Of a stretch of 55,045 bases of DNA, positions 27,226 to 36,318 are shown piece by piece. The stretch's first letter is position 1. Every line of letters starts with the position of its first letter. Origin of the DNA: Methylobacterium aerolatum (GTDB lineage: Bacteria > Pseudomonadota > Alphaproteobacteria > Rhizobiales > Beijerinckiaceae); NCBI RefSeq assembly GCF_022179085.1, contig NZ_BPQE01000022.1, positions 1-55,045 of the forward strand, written 5' to 3'. The position numbers and the translations under genes were made by a program. Below the pieces are notes generated by a model. It had not been told where the DNA came from. It was given only the letters and a program-made list of their open reading frames with translations, and did no database searches.

Positions 27226-28317
27226 CTAACCGCCGGGGATGGCGAGGGGGTTGTGCGCGAGGGCGGCGGCGTCCGGCGCGTCGATGCGGGGGCGGCCGAG
27301 GAAGGCGTCCCACAATCGCTGGACGAAGGAGGGATCGAGGTCCCGCAGGATCACCACGAGGCGGGAGGTATGGTCCGGGTCCGGCCATGCCGGCAGGACG
27401 ACGGGGGCGTGCACGACGTGCTGCACCCCGTGCACCACCAGGGGGCGGCCGGGATCGTCGGCCAGCGCCACGAGGCCCTTCATCCGCAGGATCTTCGCCC
27501 CGTGGCCGGAGCGCAGGAGATCGAGGAACATCTCGAAGGCCGGGCGCGGCACGGGCGCTTCGCTGGTCAGGCACACCGCCCGGATCGACGCATCGTGGAT
27601 GTTCACGTCCCGTCCCGGCCCGGACGTCTCCGCCATCGCACCGGCGCCGAGCCAGGAGCGGACGTCGTCACCCTTGCCGTCGAGCCCGAACAAGCCGCCG
27701 AGCACGGCCTCGACGGGCGCCGTGACGGGCAGGATCGGCGCGGCGGGGTTCAGGGCGGTCAGGCGAGCGCGGAGGAGATCGGTTCCGGCCGCGGCTTCGG
27801 TCTTGGTCAGCACCAAGCGGTCGGCCACCGCCACCTGCCGGACCGCCTCAGCGTGGGCGTCGAGGGTCGCCGCGCCATGCACGGCATCGACCACCGTCAC
27901 CACCGCCTGCAGCCGGTACCGCAGCACGAGGTAGGGGTGGTAGATCAGGGCGTGGAGGATGGGCGCCGGGTCGGCGAGGCCGGTCGTCTCGATCACGACC
28001 CGCCGGAAGGGCGTGATCCGGCCATTGTCGCGCTTGCGCAGCAGGTCTTCCAGGGCGGCGATGAGGTCGCCCCGCACCGTGCAGCAGAGGCAGCCCGCGC
28101 CGAGGAGGACCATGTCCTCGTCCACCCGCTCGATCAGCAGGTGGTCGAGGCCGATCTCGCCGAACTCGTTGACGATCACCAGCGTGTCGGCCAGCGCCGG
28201 ATCCGCGAGCCAGCGGTTCAGGAGGGTGGTCTTGCCCGCGCCGAGGAAGCCGGTGAGCACCGTGAGCGGAATCGGCTCCGGCCGGCGGGGATCGGGAGGC
28301 GTGGCGGACAGGGACAT
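27226..28317 (-). CDS. CobW/G3E family GTPase (metal-chaperone type)
   Basis: 363-residue P-loop GTPase. Walker A is GFLGAGKTT (23-31). The CxCC metal-binding motif is GCLCC (Cys76, 78, 79), and the Walker B-like region is VVIETTGLADP. NKxD is represented by LTKTEAA. The C-terminal CobW_C domain includes GHGAKILRMKGLVAL and ends near RIDAPDAAAL. G3E GTPases deliver zinc or cobalt to target enzymes; the subfamily cannot be fixed because no Zur box, cobalamin gene or obvious client is adjacent. ATG 28317 was chosen because GFLGAGKTT lies 20-30 residues later as usual; the same frame stays open far upstream but only as antisense shadow. It is downstream of the D,D-carboxypeptidase gene by about 150 bp. 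Confidence 0.9.
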   Translation of the reverse strand: MSLSATPPDPRRPEPIPLTVLTGFLGAGKTTLLNRWLADPALADTLVIVNEFGEIGLDHLLIERVDEDMVLLGAGCLCCTVRGDLIAALEDLLRKRDNGRITPFRRVVIETTGLADPAPILHALIYHPYLVLRYRLQAVVTVVDAVHGAATLDAHAEAVRQVAVADRLVLTKTEAAAGTDLLRARLTALNPAAPILPVTAPVEAVLGGLFGLDGKGDDVRSWLGAGAMAETSGPGRDVNIHDASIRAVCLTSEAPVPRPAFEMFLDLLRSGHGAKILRMKGLVALADDPGRPLVVHGVQHVVHAPVVLPAWPDPDHTSRLVVILRDLDPSFVQRLWDAFLGRPRIDAPDAAALAHNPLAIPGG

Positions 28318-28469
28318 CGCGCTCGGGGGGACGGATCGGGCGGGACGACCGAGGTGGGGCTCGGCGCCTCGCGATGCAACGCGTCTTCCGCGAGCCCGCG
28401 CGGCGATGCAAGGGCGGAACAGGGGTCGCGGCGGGGCCCCATGCTCCGTCGCGCGGGGCCCGGCGCGCG

Positions 28470-30008
28470 CTACTCGTCGGCCTTGGCGGCCTTCTTCGCG
28501 GGCTTGGCCGCATGGGGCGTCGCCTTCGCGGCCTTGGTCTGCGTGTCGGCCTTGGCCCCGTGGGGAGCCGCCTTCGCGGCGGGCTTCGCCTTGGTCAGGC
28601 CCTTGCCCGGCTTGGCCTCCGGCATCGCCGCCGAGTCGGTGGAGGTGTAGGCGGTGGCCGCGCGGGGCAGGCCGCCGGACGCTGCCTTCGAGGCCGCCTT
28701 CGCGGAGCCCGCCGGCTTGGCGGCGACCTTCGCCGCATGGGCCTGGGCAGCCGCTTCCTTGGCCGCTTCCTTGGCCGCCTGACGCTTGGCGAGGGCCGCC
28801 TCGCGCCGGGCCTTGGCGGCTTCGAGCCGGGCGGTGCGGGCGTTGGCGGCGGCGGCCTGCGCCTCGGCCACCTGCTGGTCGAGGATCCGCTGGCCCTCGG
28901 CCGGATCGCGCCCGATCCACACGGCCACCGGCTGGAGCGGCGCCCGCGGCGGGAGGGATCGCGCCCGCATGGCGGGGCTGGAGAAGGCGGCGAGCGCCAG
29001 GGACGGGGAGTTCGCCGCCGAGCCCCCGAGGAGCTGCGCCGCCGTGGTGCCCGAGGCGGTCACCGCCCCCGGCCCCTCCTCGATCGGCGGGACCTTCTTG
29101 CCGCCGCAGACGTAGGGCCGCATGTCCGGCGGCGCGCTCAGCGACGAGGCGGGCAGCGCGTCGAGGGAGGGCCCCGCGCTCTGCTGGCCGAAGCCGTAAT
29201 CGAACAGGTCGGCGGTCTTCACGTCGCGCTCGCGCGGGCTCGGCTGGCCCATGACGATCGCGACGATGCGGTGGGAGTTCCGGGTGGCGGTGGCGACCAC
29301 GTTGAAGCCGCCGGAGCAGATGAAGCCGGTCTTCATGCCGTCCGCGCCGGGATAGCGCCCGAGCAGGCCGTTGTGGTTGGGGATCACGGCGCCGCCGAAC
29401 TGGATCGCGGAGATCGAGAACAGGTCCTGCTGGTCCGGGAATTCGCGGATCAGGGCGCGGGCGAGGATCGCCATGTCGCGGGCCGAGGTCCATTGACGGG
29501 GGTCCGGCAGGCCGTTCGCGTTGAACCAGCGGCTGTCCTGCATCCCGATGCGGTGCGCGGCATCGTTCATGAGGCCCGCGAAGCCGTCCACCGAGCCGCC
29601 GAGGCTCTCGCCGATGGCGAAGGCGACGTCGTTGGCCGACTTCACCATGATGATCTTAAGGGCGTTGCCCAGGGTGAGCTGCGTGCCCGGCTTGAAGCCC
29701 ATCTTCGAGGGCGGCTCGGCCGCCGCCGCGGGGGAGATGGTGATCAGCGTGTCCATCGAGGCCCGCCCCTGGCGGACGAGATCGAGGGCGACGTAGGTCG
29801 TCATCAGCTTGGTGATCGAGGCCGGATACCAAGGGTCGGTCGCCGCCTGGGAGTAGATTACCCGCCCGGAATCCACGTCGGCCACGAGGATCGGCACCGT
29901 GACGGCCGAGGCGGCTCCCGTGAGGGCCGCGAGGACGGCCGCGGCGCCGGAGGCCCGCCGGACCGCGCCCCACAGGGACGGGATGCGTGTGAGGACGTGG
30001 TTCTGCAT
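28470..30008 (-). CDS. D-alanyl-D-alanine carboxypeptidase (S11) with Lys/Ala-rich C-terminal tail
   Basis: Penicillin-binding D,D-carboxypeptidase that trims peptidoglycan pentapeptides. 512 residues from ATG 30008, which has an AGG-type ribosome binding site. A signal peptide ends around TGAASA. The active-site motifs are complete: SITK (Ser64, Lys67), SAN (124-126) and KTG (226-228). After the catalytic domain a Pro/Ser-rich linker leads to a ~130-residue tail made almost only of Ala, Lys, Glu and Gln (for example RQAAKEAAKEAAAQAHAA). This tail resembles histone H1-like or AlgP-like sequences instead of the PBP5 beta domain or a SPOR domain. The tail is strongly basic and could bind peptidoglycan or nucleic acid. 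The gene is divergent from queE. Confidence 0.92.
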   Translation of the reverse strand: MQNHVLTRIPSLWGAVRRASGAAAVLAALTGAASAVTVPILVADVDSGRVIYSQAATDPWYPASITKLMTTYVALDLVRQGRASMDTLITISPAAAAEPPSKMGFKPGTQLTLGNALKIIMVKSANDVAFAIGESLGGSVDGFAGLMNDAAHRIGMQDSRWFNANGLPDPRQWTSARDMAILARALIREFPDQQDLFSISAIQFGGAVIPNHNGLLGRYPGADGMKTGFICSGGFNVVATATRNSHRIVAIVMGQPSPRERDVKTADLFDYGFGQQSAGPSLDALPASSLSAPPDMRPYVCGGKKVPPIEEGPGAVTASGTTAAQLLGGSAANSPSLALAAFSSPAMRARSLPPRAPLQPVAVWIGRDPAEGQRILDQQVAEAQAAAANARTARLEAAKARREAALAKRQAAKEAAKEAAAQAHAAKVAAKPAGSAKAASKAASGGLPRAATAYTSTDSAAMPEAKPGKGLTKAKPAAKAAPHGAKADTQTKAAKATPHAAKPAKKAAKADE

Positions 30009-30294
30009 CGGACCTGTCTCGTGGAGAGGCGGCCGGTGCCGCCCACACCGGAAGGAAACGCGCGTCGTGCATGCCTTCAACGCAGGCTCCATGGCGATAC
30101 GATGGCGGCGTCCGCCCCTGTGCAAACCGGGGGGCGCTGCGGCGCGCGAAAGAGGGAGGGCGTGTCGCGGGGGCGACGCGGTGGGGTTGCGTCCGCCCGG
30201 TGGCGTGGCGCAACAGGGATCTGGTGCCGCCGCCCGATCCGTCAAACGGAATCGGGTCCGGCGGCGGGGACGGCGAGGAAAGCGAAAACCGAAG

Positions 30295-30927
30295 GTGGCT
30301 TACGCGGTAAAGGAACTCTTTCACACCCTCCAGGGGGAGGGGGCGCAGGCGGGCCGCGCGGCGGTGTTCTGCCGCTTCAGCGGCTGCAATCTCTGGTCCG
30401 GCCGCGAGGAGGACAGGGCCGCCGCCGCCTGCCGCTTCTGCGACACCGATTTCGTCGGGATGGACGGGGAGGGCGGAGGCCGCTTCGCCGACGCGGCCTC
30501 GCTCGCCGACGCGATCGCCGCGACCTGGGACGGCGGCGCACACAACCGGTACGTCGTGTTCACCGGGGGCGAACCGCTGCTTCAGCTCGATCCGGCGCTG
30601 ATCGCCGCGGTCCACGGGCGCGGCTTCGAGATCGCCATCGAGACCAACGGCACCCTGCCCGCCCCGCCGGGGATCGACTGGATCTGCGTCAGCCCCAAGG
30701 GGACGGCACCGCTGGCCCAGACGAGCGGCGACGAGCTGAAGCTGGTGTTCCCTCAGGTCGATGCCCGGCCCGAAGCCTTCGCGGACCTGCCGTTCCGGCA
30801 CCGGTTCCTCCAGCCCATGGACGGGCCGGAGGCCGCCGCCCACACCCAGGCCGCCATCGCCTATTGCCGGGCCGATGCCCGCTGGCGCCTGTCGCTCCAG
30901 ACCCACAAGATGATCGGCATCCCTTGA
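30295..30927 (+). CDS. queE: 7-carboxy-7-deazaguanine synthase QueE
   Basis: Radical-SAM enzyme that converts carboxy-tetrahydropterin to 7-carboxy-7-deazaguanine, a step to queuosine. 210 residues from GTG 30295; the open frame starts at 29899 but overlaps the divergent D,D-carboxypeptidase leader. The cluster-binding cysteines are Cys31, Cys46 and Cys49 in C-x14-C-x2-C, the variant spacing known for some QueE enzymes, in place of the standard radical-SAM C-x3-C-x2-C. FTGGEPLLQL is the SAM-binding GGE motif, and VKELFHTLQGEGAQAG is the family N-terminus. queC, queD and queF are not in the window. Confidence 0.93.
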   Translation: MAYAVKELFHTLQGEGAQAGRAAVFCRFSGCNLWSGREEDRAAAACRFCDTDFVGMDGEGGGRFADAASLADAIAATWDGGAHNRYVVFTGGEPLLQLDPALIAAVHGRGFEIAIETNGTLPAPPGIDWICVSPKGTAPLAQTSGDELKLVFPQVDARPEAFADLPFRHRFLQPMDGPEAAAHTQAAIAYCRADARWRLSLQTHKMIGIP

Positions 30928-31055
30928 TCGCCGGATCCGGCGGCCCGACTTGACGCGCCGCCGGGGGCTCGGCATCGGAAGCCCCGACGGGCGCCGGCCC
31001 CGGAACCGTACCGCCAAGGTCCTGTCCGGGCTTGAGATTTTTAGCGAGGTTGGTC

Positions 31056-31607
31056 GTGGACATCATCGAGACCGAGATCCCGGCGGTGAAGCGAATCGTC
31101 CCGAAGCGCTTCGGGGACGCCCGCGGCTGGTTCTCCGAGACCTTCCGCGCCGACGCGCTCGAGCGGGCCGGCATCGCCACCGTCTTCGTCCAGGACAACC
31201 AGTCCTTCTCCGCGCCGCAGGGCACCATCCGCGGCCTGCACTTCCAGATCCCGCCCCAGCCCCAGGCCAAGCTGATCCGCGTGCTCCAGGGCGCCATCCT
31301 CGACGTCGCCGTCGACATCCGCCCCGAGTCGCCCACCTACCGGCGGCACGTCGCCGTGCGGCTCGACGCCGAGGGCGGCGAGCAGCTACTCATCCCCCAC
31401 GGCTTCGCCCACGGCTTCTGCACCCTCACCCCGGACGTGATGGTCGCCTACAAGGTCGACAGCTACTACAGCCCGGCCCACGACCGCGGCATCCGCTGGA
31501 ACGATCCCGACCTCGCCATCGCGTGGCCCGTCACGGAGGCGCAGGCCGTCCTGTCCGACAAGGACCGGAACGCGCCCTGCCTCAAGGATGCCGGGTCGCT
31601 GTTCTGA
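31056..31607 (+). CDS. rfbC: dTDP-4-dehydrorhamnose 3,5-epimerase
   Basis: Third enzyme of dTDP-L-rhamnose synthesis. 183 residues from GTG 31056, preceded by a GAGG ribosome binding site; an upstream TTG (31032) is possible. Family signatures are RGWFSETFR, the catalytic GTIRGLHFQ (Arg59, His62), IPHGFAHGF, and the conserved tyrosine region VAYKVDSYYSPAHD. The following genes in order are rfbB, rfbD and rfbA, so all four dTDP-rhamnose enzymes are encoded together on one strand. No glycosyltransferase or O-antigen exporter is next to them. L-rhamnose would go to lipopolysaccharide or exopolysaccharide made elsewhere. Confidence 0.94.
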   Translation: MDIIETEIPAVKRIVPKRFGDARGWFSETFRADALERAGIATVFVQDNQSFSAPQGTIRGLHFQIPPQPQAKLIRVLQGAILDVAVDIRPESPTYRRHVAVRLDAEGGEQLLIPHGFAHGFCTLTPDVMVAYKVDSYYSPAHDRGIRWNDPDLAIAWPVTEAQAVLSDKDRNAPCLKDAGSLF

Positions 31608-31779
31608 GGGGCCGACCGAAGAGGCGCACTCTCGCGCGCCGCCCTCCACCGGTCAGATCGGATCGGTGGCCCCCGGGACTTCGCGCGGGCTGAATCTTGT
31701 CGTACCCAGCGAACCTCGCCGCCGTTTCGCCACGGCCTGCGGCCAGGACCACGGCCCATTCTGCTCCGAGGGAGAGTTC

Positions 31780-32859
31780 ATGCGGATCCTCGTCACCGGC
31801 GGCTGCGGCTTCATCGGCTCCGCCCTCGTCCTGCACCTCGTGCAGGAGCTCGGCCACGAGGTCGCGACCCTCGACGCACTGACCTATGCCGCCAATCCGG
31901 TTTCCCTCGCCCCGCTGGAGGCCACCGGGCGCCACCGCCTGATCGAGGCCGACATCTGCGACCGCGAGGCCGTGCGCGCGGCCTTCCGCGAGTTCCGCCC
32001 CGAAGCGGTGATGCATCTCGCCGCCGAGAGCCACGTCGATCGCTCGATCACCGATCCGGGCGCCTTCGTGCGCACCAACGTCATCGGCACGCAGGTCATG
32101 CTCGATGCGGCCCGCGAGCGCTACGAGGGCCTGACCGGGGCCGAGCGCGAGGCGTTCCGCTTCCTCCACGTCTCCACCGACGAGGTCTACGGCTCGCTGC
32201 CGCCGGACGGCTTCTTCACCGAGGACAGCCGCTACGACCCGCGCTCGCCCTACTCGGCGTCGAAGGCCGCCTCCGACCATCTCGCGCGGGCGTGGCACGA
32301 GACCTACGGCCTGCCGGTGCTGGTGACGAACTGCTCGAACAACTACGGGCCGCGCCACTTCCCGGAAAAGCTCATCCCGCTGATGATCCTGAACGCGCTG
32401 GAGGGCAAGAACCTGCCCGTCTACGGCGACGGCCTGAACGAGCGCGATTGGATCCACGTCGAGGACCACGCCAAGGGCCTCGTCGCCGTGCTGGAGCGGG
32501 GACGGCTGGGCGAGACCTACCTGCTCGGCGGCCGCGCGGTGCGCAACAACCTCGCCGTCGTGAAGGGCCTGTGCGCCGCCTTCGACCGGCTGCGCCCCGG
32601 CGCGGGGCCGCACGAGCGGCTGATCACCTTCGTCGCCGACCGTCCGGGCCACGACCGCCGCTACGCCATCGACTGCACCAAGGCGGAGCGCGAACTCGGC
32701 TGGGCGCCGCAGAAGACCTTCGAAGCGGCCCTGGAGGAGACCGTGGCGTGGTACCTCGCCAACGAGGCGTGGTGGCGGCCGATCCGCGAGGGACGGTACA
32801 AGGGCGACCGGCTCGGCCTGAAGGCCGAGGCGGGCGACCGGCAAGGTCTCGGCCATTGA
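31780..32859 (+). CDS. rfbB: dTDP-glucose 4,6-dehydratase
   Basis: Second step of dTDP-L-rhamnose synthesis: oxidises and dehydrates dTDP-glucose to the 4-keto-6-deoxy sugar. 359 residues from ATG 31780 with a GAGGGAGAG ribosome binding site. It is an extended short-chain dehydrogenase with GGCGFIGS (7-14) as the NAD motif, the family-specific STDEVYG (Thr133, Asp134, Glu135) and YSASK (Tyr158, Lys162). NNYGPRHFPEKLIP is the substrate-binding segment. Its TGA overlaps the TTG start of rfbD. A frame running on upstream to 31588 has no coding features. Confidence 0.95.
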   Translation: MRILVTGGCGFIGSALVLHLVQELGHEVATLDALTYAANPVSLAPLEATGRHRLIEADICDREAVRAAFREFRPEAVMHLAAESHVDRSITDPGAFVRTNVIGTQVMLDAARERYEGLTGAEREAFRFLHVSTDEVYGSLPPDGFFTEDSRYDPRSPYSASKAASDHLARAWHETYGLPVLVTNCSNNYGPRHFPEKLIPLMILNALEGKNLPVYGDGLNERDWIHVEDHAKGLVAVLERGRLGETYLLGGRAVRNNLAVVKGLCAAFDRLRPGAGPHERLITFVADRPGHDRRYAIDCTKAERELGWAPQKTFEAALEETVAWYLANEAWWRPIREGRYKGDRLGLKAEAGDRQGLGH

Positions 32860-33746
32860 GCGACATCCTCGTCCTCGGCGGCGCCGGCCAGGTCGGCACC
32901 GAGCTGCGGGCCCATCCCTGGCCGGAGGGCGTGCGCGTGCACGCCCCCACGCGGGCCGAACTCGACATCACCGATGCCGCCGCCGTCGAGGCGGCGTTGA
33001 ACGAGCGTGCCTTCGCGGCGGTGATCAACACCGCCGCCTACACCGCCGTCGACAAGGCCGAGGTCGAGGTCGAGGCCGCGTGGCGCCTCAACGCGCTCGC
33101 CCCCGCGATCCTCGCCGGGGCGACGAAAGCGCGGGACATTCCCCTCGTCCACGTCTCCACCGACTACGTCTTCGCCGGCACCAAGGCGGAGGGGGCCTAC
33201 GAGCCCGGCGAGCCGGTGGATCCGCAGAACGTCTACGGCGCGAGCAAGGCGGCGGGGGAGATGGCCATGCGCGCCAACCCGCGCCACGTCATCCTGCGCA
33301 CCGCCTGGGTGGTGAGCCCCCACCGGGGCAACTTCGTGAAGACGATGCTGCGGCTGGCCGGCGAGCGCGACAGGCTCACCGTGGTCGACGACCAGCACGG
33401 CTGCCCCACGAGCGCGGCCGACCTCGCCGGGGCGCTCGCCGCCGTCACCCTGCGGCTGGCCTCGGACCGCGACGCGCCGACCGGCACATTCCACTACGTC
33501 AACGACGGCGCCACCACATGGTGCGGCTTCGCCCGGGCCATCGTCGAGGGCGCGGCCCGCCGGGGCGGACGCCCCGTGCCGGTCGAGGGCATCCCGACCT
33601 CCGCCTACCCGACGCCCGCCCGGCGCCCCTCGAATTCCCGGCTCTCCACGGACAGCTTAGCGCAAGCCTACGGCCTCATCCCCCGGCCCTGGCAGGCGGC
33701 GCTGGACGAGATCCTCGACCGCCTGGTCGGGCCGTCCCGAGCCTGA
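32856..33746 (+). CDS. rfbD: dTDP-4-dehydrorhamnose reductase
   Basis: Last step of dTDP-L-rhamnose synthesis: reduces the 4-keto sugar with NADPH. 296 residues from TTG 32856, which overlaps the rfbB stop (ATTGA) and gives the expected N-terminus SDILVLGGAGQVGTEL with the nucleotide-binding GGAGQVG (8-14). The catalytic YGASK has Tyr127 and Lys131. HVSTDYVFAG and LRTAWVVSPHRGNFV are family markers. The TTG start and overlap point to translational coupling with rfbB. rfbA follows after 25 bp. Confidence 0.94.
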   Translation: MSDILVLGGAGQVGTELRAHPWPEGVRVHAPTRAELDITDAAAVEAALNERAFAAVINTAAYTAVDKAEVEVEAAWRLNALAPAILAGATKARDIPLVHVSTDYVFAGTKAEGAYEPGEPVDPQNVYGASKAAGEMAMRANPRHVILRTAWVVSPHRGNFVKTMLRLAGERDRLTVVDDQHGCPTSAADLAGALAAVTLRLASDRDAPTGTFHYVNDGATTWCGFARAIVEGAARRGGRPVPVEGIPTSAYPTPARRPSNSRLSTDSLAQAYGLIPRPWQAALDEILDRLVGPSRA

Positions 33747-33771
33747 CCGCAGACACAGAAGGAGCAATCCG

Positions 33772-34662
33772 ATGAAGGGCATCATCCTCGCCGGGGGCTC
33801 CGGCACGCGGCTCCACCCGGCCACGCTGTCGATCAACAAGCAGCTGCTGCCGGTCTATGACAAGCCGATGATCTACTACCCGGTCTCGGTGCTGATGCTC
33901 GCCGGCATCCGCGAGATCCTGATCATCTCGAGCCCTGAGCATCTCGACAACTACAAGCGCCTGTTCGGCACCGGCGAGCAGTTCGGCCTGTCCTTCTCCT
34001 ACGCGGTGCAGCCCCGGCCGGAGGGCCTCGCCCAGGCCTTCGTGATCGGGCGCGACTTCGTCGGCGACGATCCCGTGGCGCTGATCCTCGGCGACAACCT
34101 GTTCTTCGGCGCCGGCATGGCCGACCTGCTGAAGCGGGCGGTGGCGAGGCCGGAGGGCGCGACGGTCTTCGCCTATCACGTCGAGAACCCGCAGGCCTAC
34201 GGCGTGGTCAGCCTCGACGCGGCGGGCAAGGCCACCAAGATCGTCGAGAAGCCGCCCGAGCCGGAATCGACCTGGGCGGTCACCGGCCTGTATTTCTACG
34301 ACAACGCGGTGCTCGACATCGCCGCCGCCGTGACGCCCTCGCCCCGGGGCGAACTCGAGATCACCAGCGTCAACGAGGCGTATCTCGAACGCGGTCAGCT
34401 CTACGTGGAGAAGATGAGCCGGGGCTACGCGTGGCTCGACACGGGCACGCACGACAGCCTGCTCGAAGCCTCCGAGTTCGTGCGCACGATCCAGCACCGC
34501 CAGGGACTGCAGGTGGCCTGCCTGGAGGAGATCGCCTACCTCCAGGGCTTCATCGACAGGAGCCAACTGATCGCCCGCGGCGAGCTCTTCGCCAAGACCG
34601 CCTACGGGCGGAACCTGCTCCGCCTCGCGGAGGAGCCGCGCTCCCGGGACGCCGCGCCCTGA
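33772..34662 (+). CDS. rfbA: Glucose-1-phosphate thymidylyltransferase
   Basis: First step of dTDP-L-rhamnose synthesis: joins dTTP and glucose-1-phosphate. 296 residues, normal length. The nucleotidyltransferase signature LAGGSGTRLHPATLS with downstream KQLLPVYDKPMIYYP is at the N-terminus. LILGDNLFFGAGM holds the metal-binding Asp, and ITSVNEAYLERGQL and AWLDTGTHDSLLEAS are typical of RfbA. ATG 33772 has a GAAGGAGCAA ribosome binding site. It ends the rfbCBDA group; the next gene is convergent after 37 bp. Confidence 0.95.
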   Translation: MKGIILAGGSGTRLHPATLSINKQLLPVYDKPMIYYPVSVLMLAGIREILIISSPEHLDNYKRLFGTGEQFGLSFSYAVQPRPEGLAQAFVIGRDFVGDDPVALILGDNLFFGAGMADLLKRAVARPEGATVFAYHVENPQAYGVVSLDAAGKATKIVEKPPEPESTWAVTGLYFYDNAVLDIAAAVTPSPRGELEITSVNEAYLERGQLYVEKMSRGYAWLDTGTHDSLLEASEFVRTIQHRQGLQVACLEEIAYLQGFIDRSQLIARGELFAKTAYGRNLLRLAEEPRSRDAAP

Positions 34663-34699
34663 GACGACGTCCTCGCGGGTGAAGCGGGGCACAAAGGCG

Positions 34700-34975
34700 C
34701 TATTTCGGCCCGCAGCCGATGCAGATGCCCTTCGTGATCTTGTCGTCCTGCTTCTGCTCGGGCGTGCGGACGCGACGGTTCTCGTCGGCCGTGGCAAGCC
34801 CTGCATCTCCTCCGGCGGGCGGCATGGTCCGGCCGACGGCGCTGGTGTTCGGAGCGGTGACGGTGGTCGTCGGGCCGCCCCCCGTCCCCGTCGCGGGTTG
34901 GGCCAGGGCGGACACCGGGGCCAGGATGCCCAAGACGAGGATCGCGCGGATCGGAACGGGGCGGGGGGCTGTCAT
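34700..34975 (-). CDS. Small exported protein with C-terminal CIGCGPK
   Basis: 91-residue protein of unknown function. A signal peptide (VPIRAILVLGILAPVSALAQ) is followed by a Gly/Thr/Ala-rich low-complexity stretch. The polar charged segment RRVRTPEQKQDDKITKG then leads to a terminal GICIGCGPK with two cysteines. ATG 34975 has an AAGGAGA ribosome binding site close to ideal; the open frame upstream to 35203 has none. It is convergent with rfbA and divergent from the OpgC-like gene. The C-terminal cysteine pair could form a disulfide or bind metal. Confidence 0.75.
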   Translation of the reverse strand: MTAPRPVPIRAILVLGILAPVSALAQPATGTGGGPTTTVTAPNTSAVGRTMPPAGGDAGLATADENRRVRTPEQKQDDKITKGICIGCGPK

Positions 34976-35223
34976 GGCAGGTCTCCTTCGCTTCGGTAAC
35001 GCGAAATGTGACCGGTGGTTCGCCCGCCGCCGCGCGCCGCCGATGCCGAAACCTTCACCTATGTTATTGGTCGCGCGTAAAAAATTTCCTCCCGCCGGCC
35101 GTCGCCATGCCGGGGCGGGCCTTCCCTCCGTCCATCGTGGCGGGTTTTCAGCGGGGATGCCTCGCCTTATCAGAGGCACGACTCGCCCCGCCCCGCCGCG
35201 CAAACTCCGGAGCCGCCGCCCCC

Positions 35224-36318
35224 ATGCGGGAGCCCAACGCGATCGATTTCTGGCGCGGCTTCGCCCTGATCACGATCTTCATCAACCACATTCCCGGTAA
35301 CACGTTCGAGCGTTACACCTTCTCGCAGTACGGCATCTCCGATGCGGCCGAACTGTTCGTGTTCCTGGCCGGCTGGTCGATCGGCATCGCCACCCGGCAG
35401 CGGGACGGGACGCCGGAGCCGCGCTGGCGCAGCGTGGTGCGGATGCTGGCCCGGACCGTGGAGGTCTACCGGGCGCAGATCAGCGTGATGCTTCTCGCGC
35501 TGGCGATCATCGCGGGCGCGGCCCTCATCCTCGACAACCCGCTGATCCTCGAATGGCACAACGCGGGCAACTTCTTCGCGGACCCGATCCAGTCGGTCTG
35601 CGGCATGGCCCTGCTCACCTACCAGCTCGGCTACTTCAACATCCTGCCGCTCTACGTGGTGCTGATCGGGATCGCGCCGGTGATCGTGCTGATCGGGCGG
35701 ACGAGCAGGCTCGCCGCCCTCGCCCTGTCCGTGGGCCTGTACCTCGCGAGCCTCGTGGAGGAGTGGAACTTGCCCTCCTGGCCGGGCGAGGGGACGTGGT
35801 TCTTCGATCCGTTCTGCTGGCAGCTGCTGCTCACCCTCGGCTTCGTGACGCAGGACTGGAGCCGCACCTCCCCGGCCTTCCGGCTCTGGACGCGGCGGCT
35901 GGTGCCGCTGGGACTCGTCATCGTCCTCGTCGGCATCACCCTGTCGGTGCTGGAGATCCGGCCCGATCCACTCATGGTGCCCGAGCCGCGCCTGCTCTTC
36001 ACCCTCGAGAAGACCTTCCTCACGCCGGGGCGGCTGCTACATTTCCTGGGCGTACTGTTGGCGTTTGCGCCGGTTTACGCATTGATCGCGCCGCGAATCG
36101 GAATGATCGTTGGTTTTCTGTCGAGTCTCGGCCGGAATTCCCTGGCCGTCTTCTCGATGGGTTCGCTGCTGAGCCTCATCGGCCAGCTCGTCCGCTTCCA
36201 GACCGGGGGCGGGGCGCTGATCGACATGGCGGTCGCCGGCAGCGGGCTCGTCGCGTTGGGAATCACCGCATGGTTCGTCGAATGGCGGTCCCGCAAAACC
36301 CCGCGCCCGCGCGCCTGA
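35224..36318 (+). CDS. OpgC-domain integral membrane protein (acyltransferase-like)
   Basis: 364-residue multi-pass membrane protein matching OpgC, which in other bacteria adds succinyl groups to osmoregulated periplasmic glucans. The N-terminus EPNAIDFWRGFALITIFINHIPGN is the family hallmark: conserved D-x-x-R-G and His in the first helix. SDAAELFVFLAGW follows, and about ten hydrophobic segments extend to SLGRNSLAVFSMGSLLSL. ATG 35224 begins this motif; the frame upstream to 35008 is not family-like. The stop overlaps the start of the SGNH-type gene (TGATG), so the two are made together. No opgG or opgH glucan synthase genes are in the window, so the acceptor is unknown; rhamnose-containing polysaccharide is possible given the adjacent rfb genes. 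Confidence 0.85.
   Translation: MREPNAIDFWRGFALITIFINHIPGNTFERYTFSQYGISDAAELFVFLAGWSIGIATRQRDGTPEPRWRSVVRMLARTVEVYRAQISVMLLALAIIAGAALILDNPLILEWHNAGNFFADPIQSVCGMALLTYQLGYFNILPLYVVLIGIAPVIVLIGRTSRLAALALSVGLYLASLVEEWNLPSWPGEGTWFFDPFCWQLLLTLGFVTQDWSRTSPAFRLWTRRLVPLGLVIVLVGITLSVLEIRPDPLMVPEPRLLFTLEKTFLTPGRLLHFLGVLLAFAPVYALIAPRIGMIVGFLSSLGRNSLAVFSMGSLLSLIGQLVRFQTGGGALIDMAVAGSGLVALGITAWFVEWRSRKTPRPRA

Noticed and set aside
27226-29493. A fused protein joining the CobW-type GTPase to a 392-residue N-terminal domain
   Set aside because: The N-terminal part is an alternative frame of the D,D-carboxypeptidase gene; the normal CobW start is at 28317.
30009-30294. Possible riboswitch (for example preQ1) in the leader of queE
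   Set aside because: No preQ1-type consensus could be recognised, only GC-rich local stems; a covariance search would be needed to support it.
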